DNA of 64,000 bases from Cyanoderma ruficeps (GCA_008694505.1 VZDJ01004378.1:24799012-24863011), one strand, 5' to 3'; shown: positions 1-14,912, numbered from the stretch's first letter. Notes: generated by a model not told the origin, from the sequence alone. Program-made: numbers and translations.

Positions 1-3000
1 TTCTTGGTATCACCAATACTTCTGTTCAGATCTATAGTTTCGCTGGGGTTCTGTGTTGTTTACCTGTAAAAGCAAAAAATCTCACAGGTTGTTAGAAGGA
101 TTCACATACCAGCAGAAATTTTTGTAAGGTTTACATTCATTAGCCGTCTTCTCTTTTGCTGACCTTTATGTCACGTGCCATTCATAGTGTTGCGTGAAGT
201 AGTCTTGCCTTTGTTTAATCCAAAGACTATATGAATTACTGAGAAAAAAAAAGTACAGAAATACTGTGAAGAGATGACAAGCAAGATCTCCCAAGTCCTG
301 GAATAGCATTTCAACCATTGAATAAACCTTCACTTTCATCCTAGAAAACTACAGCTGAGGCTACCAGGGGTTTCTGCATGTAAATGCCAATGAGATTCAT
401 GCCTGGAATAGAAAGTGCACAGTGAAGCCACGTAAATTTCTCGCCTGTGCAGCTGAAATGACAAAAAGCCATCAATACTTCCTACAATACAGAAGAGATG
501 TAGCTACAGAAGGACTCCTGGCACTGTGACCTGTTAATTTTGGCTTTCTAAATAAAGGCTTGTGCTGTTGTGCAAAAAAAGGCATTCTGTTTCTGTTGTC
601 AAAGGGGCCATATAACAAAGGACCTAGGCAAATACACAAGACAGTTTAAAGAAGGAAACCTCCAAGGCACTATGTGCTTCAGATCTTTATCAACGATTTA
701 ACTTGTCTGTGGCAAAGAGCTGTTGATCATAGACCTCATGTTCCTCTCCGAGGAGTGACTTGGGCTGTGTTGATTTATAGAGTGAATGGTCTGACTATGT
801 TTTTGAGTTACCTGCTTTGCCTACTTGCCCTGTAGAAATCACCAATAAGTATTTCCAGTGAGATACTTTCTGTCACTTTTCAAGCTTTGGCTTATGTCCT
901 CTGTTCAGGCTTAAGCAACTATTAGAAGTACAGGATAAGGTTATACTCAAGCTCCTTTCAGTGACATGAGTCTCTAAGGTGTCTGAATGTCCAGGACCAG
1001 CTGATAGAGCTACACACCTCTGACAGGGAATCTAAACAGCCCACTTACTAAGCCAGTAATTTAAAGTCAATAATTAAGAAACAACAAAATGATTGTTGTG
1101 TTTGAAATCAACTTTTCATTGAGCTGTGCCTGTGAAACATCGGCAGGGAAAATTCTTGCAATATCCTTGAGGTTCAAATTCCCAGACTCTCACCTATGGG
1201 CAGGGTGAATACACACTTTTGCCTTACATGAAGAAGGAAATTATCTTTTCTGCTACTGCCTAGTGATTCTAGTGTCTTTTTTTTTTTTCTTTGCCTGCAG
1301 AGGATTAGAGCCATATCTCCCCTGCAAAGTGGTATTACATGGGTAAGTATGTTATCTATTAAGCTGGACCTGAAAAGACTCTTCTCCACCTCTACTAACT
1401 ATGAAGCAAGAAATAAAGACTTGTGAGAAAGGGAAGGAATGGCTCTACGGCCCCAGTAGTCAGTCTATCCCTTTTAGGAGTGCTTTGCAAAGTGGCCATT
1501 ATGATGAAGTCATTGCAGTCCTGGTCTCTTGACAAACAGTGGAATCACTGACAGAACAGACGGATCTTCTTCTCAGAGGGGTTTAAAATCTCTAATGCTA
1601 AGAATGGGTCCAGATCTTCTAGAGAGGAAATGTAAGCCATTACAGAAAATATGGACTCCTAAATCTCTAGATTTTCAGAAGAAAGGAGCCAACACTGTTT
1701 GCTGAGAGCCTTTATGCTACCAGAGTATATTTAGGAGCATGAGAGTCTCAAGAGGAACTTAGATCATAGAACAGCTACTGCTCATCTCAGATGAGACCAG
1801 TGAGGCCATTTTCTCAAATGAGATATATGTGAAAAAGCACAAGCATGTAACTCTAACCACCAGGAAAAATTCAGGTTAAAGAAATAAGCATATACTGACA
1901 GCAGTTTTTCTACCAACAGGAATTTCTATCATAATTTTAATTTAACCTCCTCAGAGGAACTTTGTTCCTTCTTCAGGATTAAAATCCTCTCTGGCACAAA
2001 GATTTTGATCCAGGTAATGCATTAGTAATGTCCAATATCAAAAAATAAGCATTAATTGTCAGCTTTGTCCAAAAAAAAAGTGCAAACATAAAAGGTCTCT
2101 GGAGGGTGTTCCTCTGGATATGTACTATGTCAGATTTGGGACCCTTCTGACTTCAGAGGAATGTAACTGATACCAAATCTTCACTACATGCATCTAAATG
2201 GCTTTGCTTTATATGCATTATCATCAGTTAACTCACCTCAGCTGACTTAAGTATTGAAGGTGTAAGTGGAACTAAAGGGTTAAAGAACATGCAACACTTC
2301 ATTGTTACCTACACAAAAAGCCCTTCGACTTAACTCTTTGAACTGGGCCTGTTGGTACTGGGGATGTTATGGCATTAGTTTCTCCTGGACACTGTTTGTG
2401 TATCCATTGTGAATACACAAACCTGATAAGAAGGCATAAAAAAATCACACTTAGAGGAACTTTCACTCTGGTCACACTACATTTTTGAGAAAACCTGGCA
2501 GAAACCAACTTTGACATACATCTTTGCCCTGCTTGGCACCTGTGTTATCTGCCAGCTCTCAGTAGAGATCCAAGGTGATTTCACCATCACCTTCTTTATA
2601 GTCTCATTTCCTGAAGAACTTGAGTTTCCCTAGTCATCCTGTCTTTCCATTTGTATTTCAGTTTGCCTGTCATTTGTCTCCTACCCTAGTAGCTTTTAAA
2701 TCTACTGCCCACAATCACATTGGGCAAAAAGGGAGAATTTCCAATGAAATATGAGTTCCTACAAGTCTTGCGAAAGTCTTGTACATGTGGGTAGAGGAAA
2801 ACAACTAATACAATTTCTCTTCTTTGGAGAAAGGAGATCCAGAGAAAAGTTTCAATATGAGACCCCCAAGACCATGGGGCTGGACAATCACCTTACATGT
2901 GTCTGCTTTCTGATCAGTGTGCAGATGAGTCATAGCAGCACTGTGCTACCTCAGCCCATGGTTAAGGGACAGGGGCCTGAAATGAGGTGAAGAAAAAATA

Positions 3001-5339
3001 GGGAAACACAGGAAATGGATTAATGTGAGGATGTGTAGCAGACAAGAGGGAACTGGGGAAGTCTTACAGACTTTTGACAGAAGCTGTGATTAGCATGGGA
3101 AGGTCAGATGAAACTCCATAGGAAGTTAGGCTTCCTTGTTCTGCTTTTCATGAAACAGGATATGGACATACTTAGAACTGAACCAGCTCAAAGTACAGTG
3201 GCAAAAACGCAAACTTTCAGAGTACAGCCAAGCTATATTTTCATTACTATCTTCATTCCAGATTAGGCCAAATTTGACAACAGATATAGCTGCACCCGTG
3301 GAGTAACCATACTTGAAGTGAAAGGGTCATGCAGCTAAGCTTCCAATAAAGGCCCTTGCTGAGTGGCTCCACTGCTGAAAATTGAGTATTTGAGCTTAAA
3401 CGAAGGAAACGTCAGCTGCATTGAGTACTGAATGTGGGTTACTTTCAAGCATAAATTATACCCTTGCCATAGTTGAAACAGGCTCCTGTCAAAGATCAAC
3501 AGATGTCTCAAGAGTCACATACTTCAGCTCCCTGTTTGCTGCCAACATCTGATCCACTAATCATTCATGTTGCATATATGCTTACTCCCTCCCAGGCTCC
3601 TTTCTGAAGCAAAATGGCTAGTTTCTTGGAGAGGAAGTCTGAACAGAGTTAACAGAATAGCTTGCTCCGGGCTCCACTCCAGACAGACAAAATGGACTTG
3701 GACTGCAGCATGTTTAACTCCCTCTATCCATGACAGTTGTCTGATCTTGCTCCAGTAAGTCTTGTGTCCTCAAATTCCCTACACACTGTCCTGGGACAGC
3801 ACAGGCAGGCAATATGTGCTCTGAATTAGTAAATCACAACGGCCTAATAATTAGCTTGCACGGTAATATAGGGCCAGCAGACATCTGGGCCAAATACTAC
3901 CCCAAATCTGGCCATGCTGACCTAAAGAGAGTAGTGGACAGGAGCTGAGCCATGTGGACAGGAGCTGTCTTGCACCACCTGGTCTGGGTCAGAGATTAGC
4001 CTTGGGGCAGCTGCTCTGGTAGCAGAGTCACAGACCTTGAGAAAGCCAGGGCAGAGGCTGGAGCTCTCAACAGAAGGACTTTGCTTCCAGGCTTACAGCT
4101 GGAATTTGAACTATTCACACTGATAGGTGCCACCCCTCACCATCAGCTCTCACCCGGAGACTCCTGTGGCCCCTCCAGGTTTTTTCCTTAGAGGCCAGTT
4201 AAAATATTCTCTCAAAATAGATAATGAGGTAATAATTTTATTTTCCTAGTTGCTTAAGGAGAGTGTTAGAAGAGTTAATCCAGGGATCAAAGGTCTTTGT
4301 TAGCAGAGAGTCTTTTGAATCCCATGTGTGCCGGTCACAGAAATAACAGTGAAAGTGTACAGACCTGGAAATGACAGCCAGGATGGAAACCAAATGTCCC
4401 ACAACCTTCTAATGGCATTTAGTGTCTTTTAAATGTTTGGGTCAAGTTTGATTTTGCTGGTTTATGTAGTCTGTTGTGAGATTTAGCCAGCTGCTGTATC
4501 TTTTCATGCAAGTGAAACTTTCCAAAGGGCCTTAAACTCTAGTGACGGAATACAGTTATTTGTATGTCAACTACAGCTTCTATTTATAGGATGATGAAAA
4601 TATCCCCCAATCAGTAACTCTCTAAGAGACAGGCATTTCATAAAAATAGATTATAGAAAACAAACAAAGATGCAGGCATGTTTTAGGCTAATCAAAACAT
4701 TCATATTCTAAACTCTCCTCATAACCCATATATTTAAGACATTGGCAAATTCAGATAGTAAACTCATTCAGACACAAACACTAACTTTACATAGGATAAG
4801 GAATTTGGCTATTCATGGAAAAAGAATATTAATATTTTCTACAGTGAATGAACATAATAATAAATGGAGGATTTTAATGACTCAAAATTAAATTACCTGT
4901 TTTCTGTGATACCCAGCAGAGCTTGCATTCAGCACTTACCAGAGGTGAATGTGCTTTTAACGGGTGTTAATTTAAGACCTGAATTGTTTGAAGATTGACT
5001 TGAAAGAATTTCAAAGGATGTAGTTTAATTAAAAATATTCCAAACTTTGCATTCCTGGCAAAACCTTTTGACCTCTCACGATATTTAATGCTCAAGAGGT
5101 GAGGAGTTGACTGACTGCTACTCACTTCACTAAAGGCACTCAGGATCCTTCACCTCACTCCACAACCATCATTAATTGTTGATAGGTGCTCATTACATTG
5201 ACCTAAAGCCAGTACGCAGAGAAACAGCAGATCAGGAAGTGGCAGGCACCCAGCTGCAGCACCGGGGGTACTTTTCCTGGCTCTGCATCAAACTCGGCTC
5301 ATCCTTTCAAAAAGACCCAAGAACAGGGTGTACACTGGA
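1..5339. other. Non-coding flank beyond the 3' side of DUSP6
   Basis: Unremarkable AT-rich sequence. Short open frames on both strands (all under 100 codons) have no recognisable domains and no convincing splice context. I saw no repeat family or RNA gene. By synteny this would be part of the interval between DUSP6 and KITLG. Confidence 0.6.
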
Positions 5340-5660
5340 AGGTCTGCTCACTGCAGCCATGGCAGCCTGGCATTCCCGGCGACAGAAGGATCAAACGGAG
5401 CTATCCACAGCAGGCCGGCGAGGAAGCATTAGAGAGACTCCTCGGGCGCCCACCGCCTCCCGTGACGAATGGCCTCCTGTCACCCGCTCCGTGGGGCCTC
5501 TCGCCATACAGGCTGTTTGCATTCAGTCAACACTTTGCTTTTATAGACCTGTGGAGCCAAAGATTGCTAGACTTCTGAACCCCAGGCTAACTTCTGTCTG
5601 GCTACAGCCTCATTTTCTGGAGCCAAAATCTTTTTTAACAACTACACAATAACAAGTAAT
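5340..5660. other. Isolated CpG-rich patch with an unassigned 158-codon open frame
   Basis: I count 13 CpG dinucleotides within 5377-5503, in a neighbourhood that is otherwise nearly CpG-free. A plus-strand open frame spans 5176-5652, but the peptide is low in order and resembles no family I know, so coding is doubtful. A distal regulatory element or the start of a non-coding transcript is as likely. Confidence 0.4.
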
Positions 5661-8511
5661 TAGGGCAAAGTCTGCTAATCTTCTCCTTTGGGCCTGGAGG
5701 TTGTGTATTCAGAACCCGTTGAAGGTAGAATTACTCCCATCAAAGCCTGAGGTTGCTTTCTGAAGGGGGTTGAACTCTAGGTCAAGGAAATGTTAACTGG
5801 ACAAAGAGAGATCAGGCAGATAGTGTTAAAATTAAAACTGTCCTACTGAGATAATGCAGAATTGACTGCTTTTGCTCTGAAAACTAGCTGAATGAGCAAC
5901 ATGGAGGGAAAGCTAGAGCCTTTCTTTCAAAAGGTGAAAACATAGCAAATAAAGGATTCATTGACTTTCTTTAATTTGGGAATTTATTTGTAGTCTCTTT
6001 GTTTAGTAAGACAAAGTAAAATATCTTCTTTTTTTAATGTCACATTGCATTTGGGGCATCCTGTTTCCTAAACCTCTTTGATTTATTAAATTTAATAAGT
6101 TATTTCTTATATATCTTTTCTCTCTCCTCTAAAAGCCCACATGCAAAAATTCATTAGAAATTGAAAGGTTTCTGCTCTTGATTTAAGAGTCCTGGGGACA
6201 AATGGAAGCTGCTGGGCAATAGGAAGGATAAACAAACACAGACTCACACATATGAGGAGGAAACATGCTCCAAAAGAGAGTGGTGTCCATGTGCCCTGGA
6301 TATGGCACAAGGGTGGATTTTGCGTCTCTGGTACTTGCATATAATGTAGGTCAGGGAGACACTCCAGTTTTTCAAGGGATTAGAGCCCAGCCAGTTAAAA
6401 TCTTCAAACATTCAAAATAAAATCACAGATTTTGCCTAGAAATTCATCACAGTGCAGAAGAGCCCTCACTCCACCACATGGAATTATCCCAAAATTAAAT
6501 CCACTCACCGCTGTCAGGAGTAACAAATACACCCCTATCCCGTCACCAGTACCAGAGCTGACAGCTCCAGCAGGACTGGGAGCACTTTGTTCCCCCTGGT
6601 GCTGTGAGGAGGGTTTTGTCTGCTGCTCCCATATACAGATTTTAAGACAGTATGTGGGAACGGAAGAGCAGAAACACTGAAGCCAGCTATTTCCCATGCC
6701 AGGTTCTACCAGGCTCTATCACAGCACCCCTGCCACCCCCCTGACTTTTGGGAAATGGATGGAAATACTTCAGCTGACACAGGCAAGGGGCATCTTTGGG
6801 AATGTGATGGCAATTACCACAGCAGTGGGATTACCTCACAGTTCAATTCTCAGGGCGAGATGTATTTAATGGTGTAACAATTGCCAGCTGGATTAAGCCA
6901 AGCACAGTAAAGTAGATACGGCTTTCTGCTTCCAAGCTGAGCTATCAGAAGAATTCTCATGTGGGACTTCTTCAAACCTGAAGGCTCCCAGAGTGGCTGG
7001 TACCATCATGCGAAGAAAAAGTGTCTTGCAGAGGACCAGTGGTAGCAAAAATAATCCTCAAATCTGAGGTGGGACACTTCAAAGCATGGGAAAAGACCTC
7101 TCCAGCCCATTTTCCTCCCAAGGAGGTAGCAGCCTAGAGCTCTCCCCTGAGCTGTGGGCAAAAGGAGAGCTTCCAGCCTTTCCAGGAGAAAGGCAATAGC
7201 CAGTGTTGTTTAGTGTCCATTTTACTGGCATTTCCCAGGGATTTTAGAAACACCAGATTGCCATTATCTTCATGAAAATATAAACTTTCTCCATAGATGA
7301 GCTATAAGACACAGGCTCATCAACATTAGCTTTCTTTCATGATGTGTAGGTTTTGCATGTATTTTCCTTTAATTATAACAGAACAAAATCAACTAGTGGT
7401 AATGAATAATCATGGCACAAAGCTTTTTTTTTTCTTTGAAGCATTCTTCTGACATGGGGTCAGAAAATCACAAATGTGTTTTTATGTTAATTATGGTCAT
7501 GTGAATTACCCCAGATAGATGGCACAACATCAATGTTAAAATGCACCAAAGTGAAGCCCGACTTTTTTCTGAAACTAACAAGAGCAGTGCCCCTGGTACG
7601 AGAGGCATCAGGGTATATTTTTTCATGTTTCAGATTAGAAATAGCTATTCTCTGCTGCACTAGCAACAGCACCAAAACTAGCTAAATGTTGCTGGTTTAA
7701 ATGCTTCACAGATTAAACTAACCAGCGTAGCTGTACCATGAAGCAATCCTGTATTTGTGCCAATATAAAAAATTGGTCTTTAGTCAGATATTTCTCAGAT
7801 TGAAATGCGAGTCTGTCTCCTAATTCAAATACCTCCTCTTTTCTGTTTCAACACTGCAAAATGAAATTTTGTGGTCACTATTGAAAGCTGCCCATCAAAA
7901 TACTGTATAATAGTGCTTCAATTCGGACTTTTGGTTTTAGAATAAGATATATAGGAACATGGTGGCTATTTCACAAAATTCTGTTCAAAATGTGAAGTAG
8001 ACAGAAAATGATGCTGCAGAATAAAAACCGGGCCACTTTCTGTGAGGAACTTGTAGATGTGCACATGGATGTTACCCTGTTGGACAGCTGGCAAGTTAGT
8101 TTGGGGATCTTAACAGGCGTGTTTCTTTTCTTTAGGAAAGACATCAAGTGTGTGAGTCAGGTGGACACTCTGGTACCATTCCTTTTTAATTCTAAAAGAT
8201 TTTTTCCATGAACCCAACAGAAGTAGACATCAGGAAGCACTTTCTTCGCCCAGACACCCCCGAGCCCGTCTTTCCAATTAATTCTATGCTTAGACATTGG
8301 GGCCATAGTTGGATTTTAACTAAGCCAATCACAGCTCAAACTAATGCCAAAAGATCCAGTTCTGTCCATCTTTCTACTGCCATTAATTGCATCCTCCTAT
8401 TCCCGACATTGCACTGTGTCTGATGCTTTTCTGACCTCATGGTTTGCTACATCAGGGCTAGATCACCAGAAGAAATATTGACACATTTCACAGAGCTTTG
8501 CAGACAAGCAA

Positions 8512-8547
8512 GTGATTATAGCAAAGGAAGTGCTTATAGCAAAGGAA
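8512..8547 (+). repeat. 18-bp tandem duplication
   Basis: GTGATTATAGCAAAGGAA is followed directly by GTGCTTATAGCAAAGGAA, two copies with one mismatch. Confidence 0.9.
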
Positions 8548-9675
8548 GAAACAAGAACACATAAATGTAAACAAAGAAGGAGAAAGGGAGTCTGTCTTTT
8601 CAGAGGCAGCTGGTCATCTGATTACCTGGCCTAGCCTCAGACTGTGCACTCCACCCTGACTGTCTGCTCTATCTCAGTGTGATGACCATGACTGTTTCTC
8701 TTGTAGGCTGGTGAGTTTTTTTCTTTTCTGTACAAACAACAGCTTACCCATCATACTTTGGTTTTTGCATGCACAGACCAAGTATTCTAGTACTGCTCAA
8801 GCTTTGTCATGCACTCCTTGCCTTGGGCCATAACCCACATCTGCTTCCTACCATCGCTGTATGAAAGAGAATTTATTAAATTCTCTGGTACTGAGCCTGA
8901 AAGAAACAAACCCATTGTACTTATCCAGGTCTGTGATTATCAACAGATTAAAGCTTTGCCTGACAAAAATTGAGACTTCTAGGTGGACACACAAGACACC
9001 AAACCAACTAGAAGCTTCTTCAGAGAATGAATCAATCTTCATCCTCATTTTAGGTAGAAGGTGCATGGAACAGAATCATCTGACATTCACTTTGGAATAA
9101 TAGATGTTCATTTATATGTTTCTTGACCAACAGTAACTCACATTTACAGGAATACATTAGAAAGTCTATTTTTTTTTCTAAGGTAATGGCACTCACATGC
9201 ACAGCTCCTGGGCCTGATTCATTGCTGCATTACTTCAGCTTTATTTCAGGAACTCCATTTATAGCGCAGCAACTACATGAACCATGAGTCTGTGATGCTC
9301 TCACAAGCAAACGTGTAGGATGGTCTTTTAAGTGGCTCATGATATAGGACTCAATTACCCCAGTTCCCTGTTTGATTCTCCTCTGTGGAACCAACTCACT
9401 AGGGTGTGAGGGCTCTGCACCTCCCAAAAAAACTGCTGCTTCTTCCCTTACGCTGAGCAGCCAGAACAAAAGAGTATTTATCTCCTCAGTTAATTCAGAA
9501 ATCTCTAGTAATGTGAGAAATTGCCCTGCCGAGGAATCCCTAGCTTCTTCAACCATTAGTGGATATTATCAATTCTTATGCAGCTGATGGTGTGCAGTGT
9601 GTTTTCACATCCAAAAGAATGCCCCAGCATCTGATTTTGCCAATGGTCAAGCATTTGAGTAACTTTCTTAGGATT

Positions 9676-9711
9676 TATAGGATCCTAATATAGGATCCTA
9701 TTTATAGGATC
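9676..9711. repeat. Three TATAGGATC units, two forming TAGGATCCTA palindromes
   Basis: TATAGGATC occurs at 9676, 9689 and 9703 (spacing 13 and 14 bp). The first two continue to the 10-bp perfect palindrome TAGGATCCTA. Confidence 0.9.
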
Positions 9712-12178
9712 AGCTCACTAAACTCTGCAGTAAGACTCAGCAATCCAAGGGTGTAGAATGGTAATTATGGAATATAGCAATATGCATACCATTTAAGTCA
9801 AGTTGTACACTGTACCTGGCTGTGCAGGACTCAGGAAAAAGGAATTTTTCTTTTGACCTCAGATAATTATTATGTTTATTATTAACATCACAATAATATC
9901 CCATAGTTGTAACCAACTAACATTAGCCAAGGCACTGTATAAAGATACCAGATTAATTAAATCCCTGGCAAAGGAAGCCTACATACACCTTGAAACACAC
10001 AAACACATTAAAAAAGGAAACCTGTTAATTTTGTTTCACCATAATTGGCAGAGTCTTTTAAAACCTTAATACTGCAATAACAAACACTTCTGGAGTGTGA
10101 TCTCTACTACTCTTGTGTAAAGCCATAGGAATGTCATTCATTCAGACCTCAACAGAGAGGTTGAAATATTATTGCTGGCATAAAGTAAAAACACTATGAG
10201 AAGAGTATTATTGAGGTTGTAATGTCAAGCACTTTGAATATTTGAAGAATGTATAGACCTAGCTGCCACTTGAGCCACTTCAACACATACAAAATTTAAC
10301 TGACAATGAACCCCAGAAATAACTACATTTTCTCATCTCTTGCCTTTCCAGCAACATCACCAAGGTGCTCTGCTTTCTGTGGGTTGATGTGTGTTTTCTT
10401 CTCTGCCTAACACCAAAATTGGTGTTAGTTGACTGGCCCCATTAATATTTTGTTCAGGGAAAACAGGGACATAAAGAGTATTTATACTGCACAGTGCAGG
10501 GATGCTTGAGGCAGATGTGATTGGTATTGCTGAAGTACAGAAGTACAGTATAAATCTCCAATCAAACTTTCAAATTTTGGGGCAGACTCACTGGACAATC
10601 CTCCACCTCACGGACACAGCATTGCAAATGCCCTCTCTCCTCAGAGTGCGCTGTGCTGTCCCTGTGTGGCAGGCACCGAGGGCAGGCTCAGCTAAATTTT
10701 ATCACTGCTAACTTAAAAAGAAAGTTGCTCATAAAGATTCAGTTTGCCTTGCATGTTCAATCCACTGTCTTCCAATAGCTCAAATCTCAGGCAAGAGGAG
10801 CTATTCAGGGGAGCAGCATCAGGCACAATCTCAACACATCCTGCCAGATTTCAAGTTCCTTCCTCCAGGCATAGAAAGCTGAGGATGTTCAAGGAAACAG
10901 TAACAGATTTTGTTACATAGACAAAAAACAAGGGATTTTCTCCAGAAAAAAAAGGGGCCAAGTCTTTCAGGATGACATATTCAGAGAGATATTAATTTCT
11001 TTTCATCTTTTTAGAACAGCCTGAGGCATTTATATTCAAGTCCAAACAAAATCTAGCAAAGCTGTAAACATCTGAGAAGTTTCTTTTAAGGAGAATTGGT
11101 CCACATTAATGATAGTCATTGTCTACTCTCTGCTCTGACAGAAATTCGCAAATATAAAAAAATATTTTCTTCACATACAGTATCCTGCAAAACTTCACTG
11201 AATCAAAAAAACCTAAGTGAAGGATTGTAAAGGTGTGTGAAAGCCTAATTTGTTGTTCCTGATTTGTATTCAAGAAATCAGACACATTTAGTCTTTATTT
11301 ATAACAAAAACATCCTGTACAGAATCCAAGCGTTACTCAATTCCGAATGCTTAAATAGAGTATCAGCTCAGTGCTGGGCTGAATTTCAGTCTAGATGAGA
11401 GGTGCTGTGCTATGTTTCTTCACAAAGAGCCAGGCTGCCCTAGAAACCTCTCAAACAAATTCATTTGGTAGAAATACTGACACAGAAAATGCAATTTACA
11501 CCATTGATAGCACAGAAAATCCTAATCAGTCAAGCAATAGCTGAAGTCTCAGTGGTGATGATTTTTTTTAAATGTCAGTAGGTCCCCAGGACACTAAAAT
11601 TCTCTTTTTTTATAAATAAGAAAAAATGTTCTCCCTCATCATGTTGAGACATCTTCACTTTCTAGCTCTGTATCTAGTTCAGAATGCTATAACATTACTG
11701 TATGCAGGAAAAAAAGGAACTAAAAACCCCAGTTATGCCCTTAATGGTCTCCAAACAGAGACAGATAATGTCTTCAAGGGGTTCAAGAGTGTTACAAACA
11801 ACAGTCTGTGGCAAAGCCTAACTGGTAGTCTCTACTGTTACACTGATTCATATCATTCAGGTGTCCAACGTATCTACTGAACAACTAATATGTTTTCACA
11901 AATACTGAATACTAGTGCTTCCAGTCTGGTTTTGGTAGGATGCCATTTCCCAGCAAAGGCAAAAACTGCCACCTTCAAACTATAACGAACTTTCACCTTG
12001 CTTAAACTGTCAGCCAGCGATGTTTTTCAGATGGCTTCATGTAGATGGGAATTCATTTCCTACAGAGTTGAGATCAGTAAGAAAAAAAAGATGAAAAACC
12101 AGACTTCCATAATGCCCCCAAACATGGTTTTAACAGAAAAACACCAAATTTCATTTAAAAGAAGTCTGGAAGTTAAGC

Positions 12179-12193
12179 AAGGGCATTGCCCTT
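12179..12193. repeat. Short perfect inverted repeat AAGGGCA-T-TGCCCTT
   Basis: Two 7-bp arms around a single T. No gene context explains it; it may be chance. Confidence 0.7.
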
Positions 12194-14881
12194 TTGGGAA
12201 GGTGGAAGACCTTGGGAGAACTTACCAAAACACTTGTATCTCTGGCAAAATGAGCAAAGTGCTTCCCAATGGTCTCCACATTATGGTAAGCAGACCTCCC
12301 ATGGAGCATCATTTTGTGTGCTGGTATCTACAGTGCTGGAACAGCCTAGGGGTGGGAGAGTGCCAGCATTTTTTGTGAGCTTCCTGCGTCCTGGGGATTG
12401 CAGCTGTGAAGGAGAGCAGGGCGCACTTTCTGTTGCATCTCTCAAATATAGTCCTGAATGCAACTTCTGTCATGAAGAAATATTTCTTAAGCAGACTCCA
12501 TACCCCCCCTTTTCCTTCTGATAATCATCTCCTTGTGTTTGTGGTAAGTGAACATCCTTCATCTTTGCCTTATGAGGAAAAGCTATGGCTGTGAGCATTT
12601 CGAAATTCCCTCAGTGCTTACAGATCTCCATGATAACAAACAACAGAAACACGGTTTTTTCCTTCCCTTACAGAGACAAGCACATCGCTCAAAAGAGGGC
12701 AGCTCCCATGCCAGCCTTCTGTCTGTACTATCTGCTAAGCTACAGCACATGCTTATCTCTCAAATTTGGCAATGAAGAAAGGAGACGTATGGTGCGGCAC
12801 TCTCCATTTCTGGCTGCTGCAGGGGCAGGAAAGTTTGACCCAAGTCATCACGCACCATGAGAAAACACTAGTGGGTAGCCCTTATTTCCTTTTGGCTATG
12901 AGGTGTTTGGAGCAAAAACCTTTCTTGAATGCAGCATCTCACTGAAGTCCCAGAGTGTCCCAGATGTGCTGCTACACAATGGAGAGGGCTGGCCCCATAC
13001 TTGTGTTCACGGAGTAACTGAGCAATGCTGAGCACGCACACCCAAGGTCTAGGGGGGCACCAAACTGAGCTTAGCAATTTGTTCCACCATCTTCACTCAG
13101 GCAAAGCTTTTGGTGATTTATAGCAGTGTGGAGAGAGGGCTTAAGCTGTAGCTTTTTTAAAACATTCACATACAATTGTTTTTTTCCTGGAGCTCTGAAT
13201 AAAATGTCATTATGCTTCTCAACAGGGAAAAATTTTTGGATAAACTTTTCGGAGAAGCTGTAGAAATGTTATCCAGACACAATTGTTAAACCTGGCTTCA
13301 GTTTTGATAGCAGAGCTACCTTTGTTGGACACATTTTCCATCTTGCCCTACTTTCCTCGCCACTCCCCTCTCTTCAAATGGGGAGCCAGTGCCCTCTGAC
13401 ACTGGATAGGCCCAGAGGAAATACTGCTTCCTCATGCCTGCCTTCTATGTTAGCAGCAGCTACAGAGAGAACCCAGGGAAGCCATGTGGAGCCAAATCTA
13501 CAGAGAGAGGGCACAGAGATGAAAAATAATGTCATCTCTTAGAAAGTGACAAGAGGACAGCAGTAGTGTTTTCTTACTTTTTCTTCTAAAATATACCTTT
13601 CCCATAACTAAGCTCACTATAAGCTCACTATAACTAAGTCCATGAGACTCATTCTGTTTTTCACTGTGGAAGCAAAGAGGAGCAGGCAGGCTTAAAGCTG
13701 GCAGAAAGATGAGTTGATTTAGAAAATATGAGGAAAACAGCAAAAGAACAGAGAAAAGAGAGGGGGTAAGAATACAAAGGAGAAGTTTTAACTGTGGAGT
13801 TTAGAAAAAGACCTGTGGAAAATTAGGAGGCATAAGAGGAAGAGCAACATTTAAAAACACAAGAAAGAATATGAGGAAAGAGAAAATTGTGGCTACTACA
13901 GCAAAAAACAGAGTTAAAACATTTTGAAGGGAAGCATAGACCAGTTTGAAAGGGTGTGAATGGGAAAGAGGAAATGCAAGAAGGGGAACCAGCACAAAGT
14001 TAGATGTTGCTATTGCACAGAAAAAGGAAAGCAAAGTGTGCACACAAACGGGAACCCTGGCCTTACCAGAGCAAATGGGGCAGGATGCCACAGGACACAA
14101 ATTCATTCTTTGTGTTAAAGGTGGATGGGTAATGTGAGAAAATTTTGATCACTCCTAAGAGTACAGTTTTCCTTCCTAGTATCTCCACAGCTTCTGAAGC
14201 ATTTCCTTACCTCACATTACTATATTATAATAAGAAGCAGCAGGTTCTGATTTTGCAATCTGCAAAGGGCCAACATTTCTCCTCTTTCCTCCTATACATA
14301 CCAGGCCTGTCCCTACAGGCACAAAGGATTTATTCTTCCCTGCACAAATTACTTTACCGGCTGAGGAACTATAATAGCTGCCAAACCCCTCAGAAGCCTG
14401 AGACCTCTGCCCCATCCCAGCAAGGACTGAAACAAGGCAAGGGACAGAGAAGGTTAATTATTTTGAAACAAGTGCTGAGGAGGGGATAGATGGAATAACC
14501 AGGACACACACTGCAGAAGCGAGCAGAACCCAGCCTGAGAAAAGCTGGCAAGCGCTGATGTAGGATGAGACATTCCCTGCACCATGCTCGGATAGTTTTT
14601 TTTAGTTTCACCCCCTGTGGAGAGGATGAACATTGCTGGTAAGAGCCCTCACCACTTTTCCTCCAAACCCCCTGTAATTCAGAGCCAGCCTATGACTGTG
14701 AACATTCCCAGCAAAATCAGACATTAAACCAGGTTTTGAGTTGGCTCCACTTATAACTTGGGGGTCCCTATGACCAAAGTTGTTGTCACACAGTCTGGTT
14801 CAAGTTCAGCCAAGGGTCTGAAACAGCCCTGGCTCAGGCCTTGCTCAAGGAAAAATCTGGAACAAGTTTTCAGCCTGACTG

Positions 14882-14884
<3 letters not shown>

Positions 14885-14912
<28 letters not shown>
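14885..14912 (+). repeat. (TG)14 microsatellite
   Basis: Uninterrupted TG dinucleotides, 14 units, about 3 kb beyond the DUSP6 stop codon. Likely polymorphic. Confidence 0.97.

Noticed and set aside
541..585. AATAAA followed about 20 nt later by a short A run, resembling a retroposed mRNA 3' end
   Set aside because: The A run is only seven bases and no coding or gene-derived sequence could be recognised upstream.
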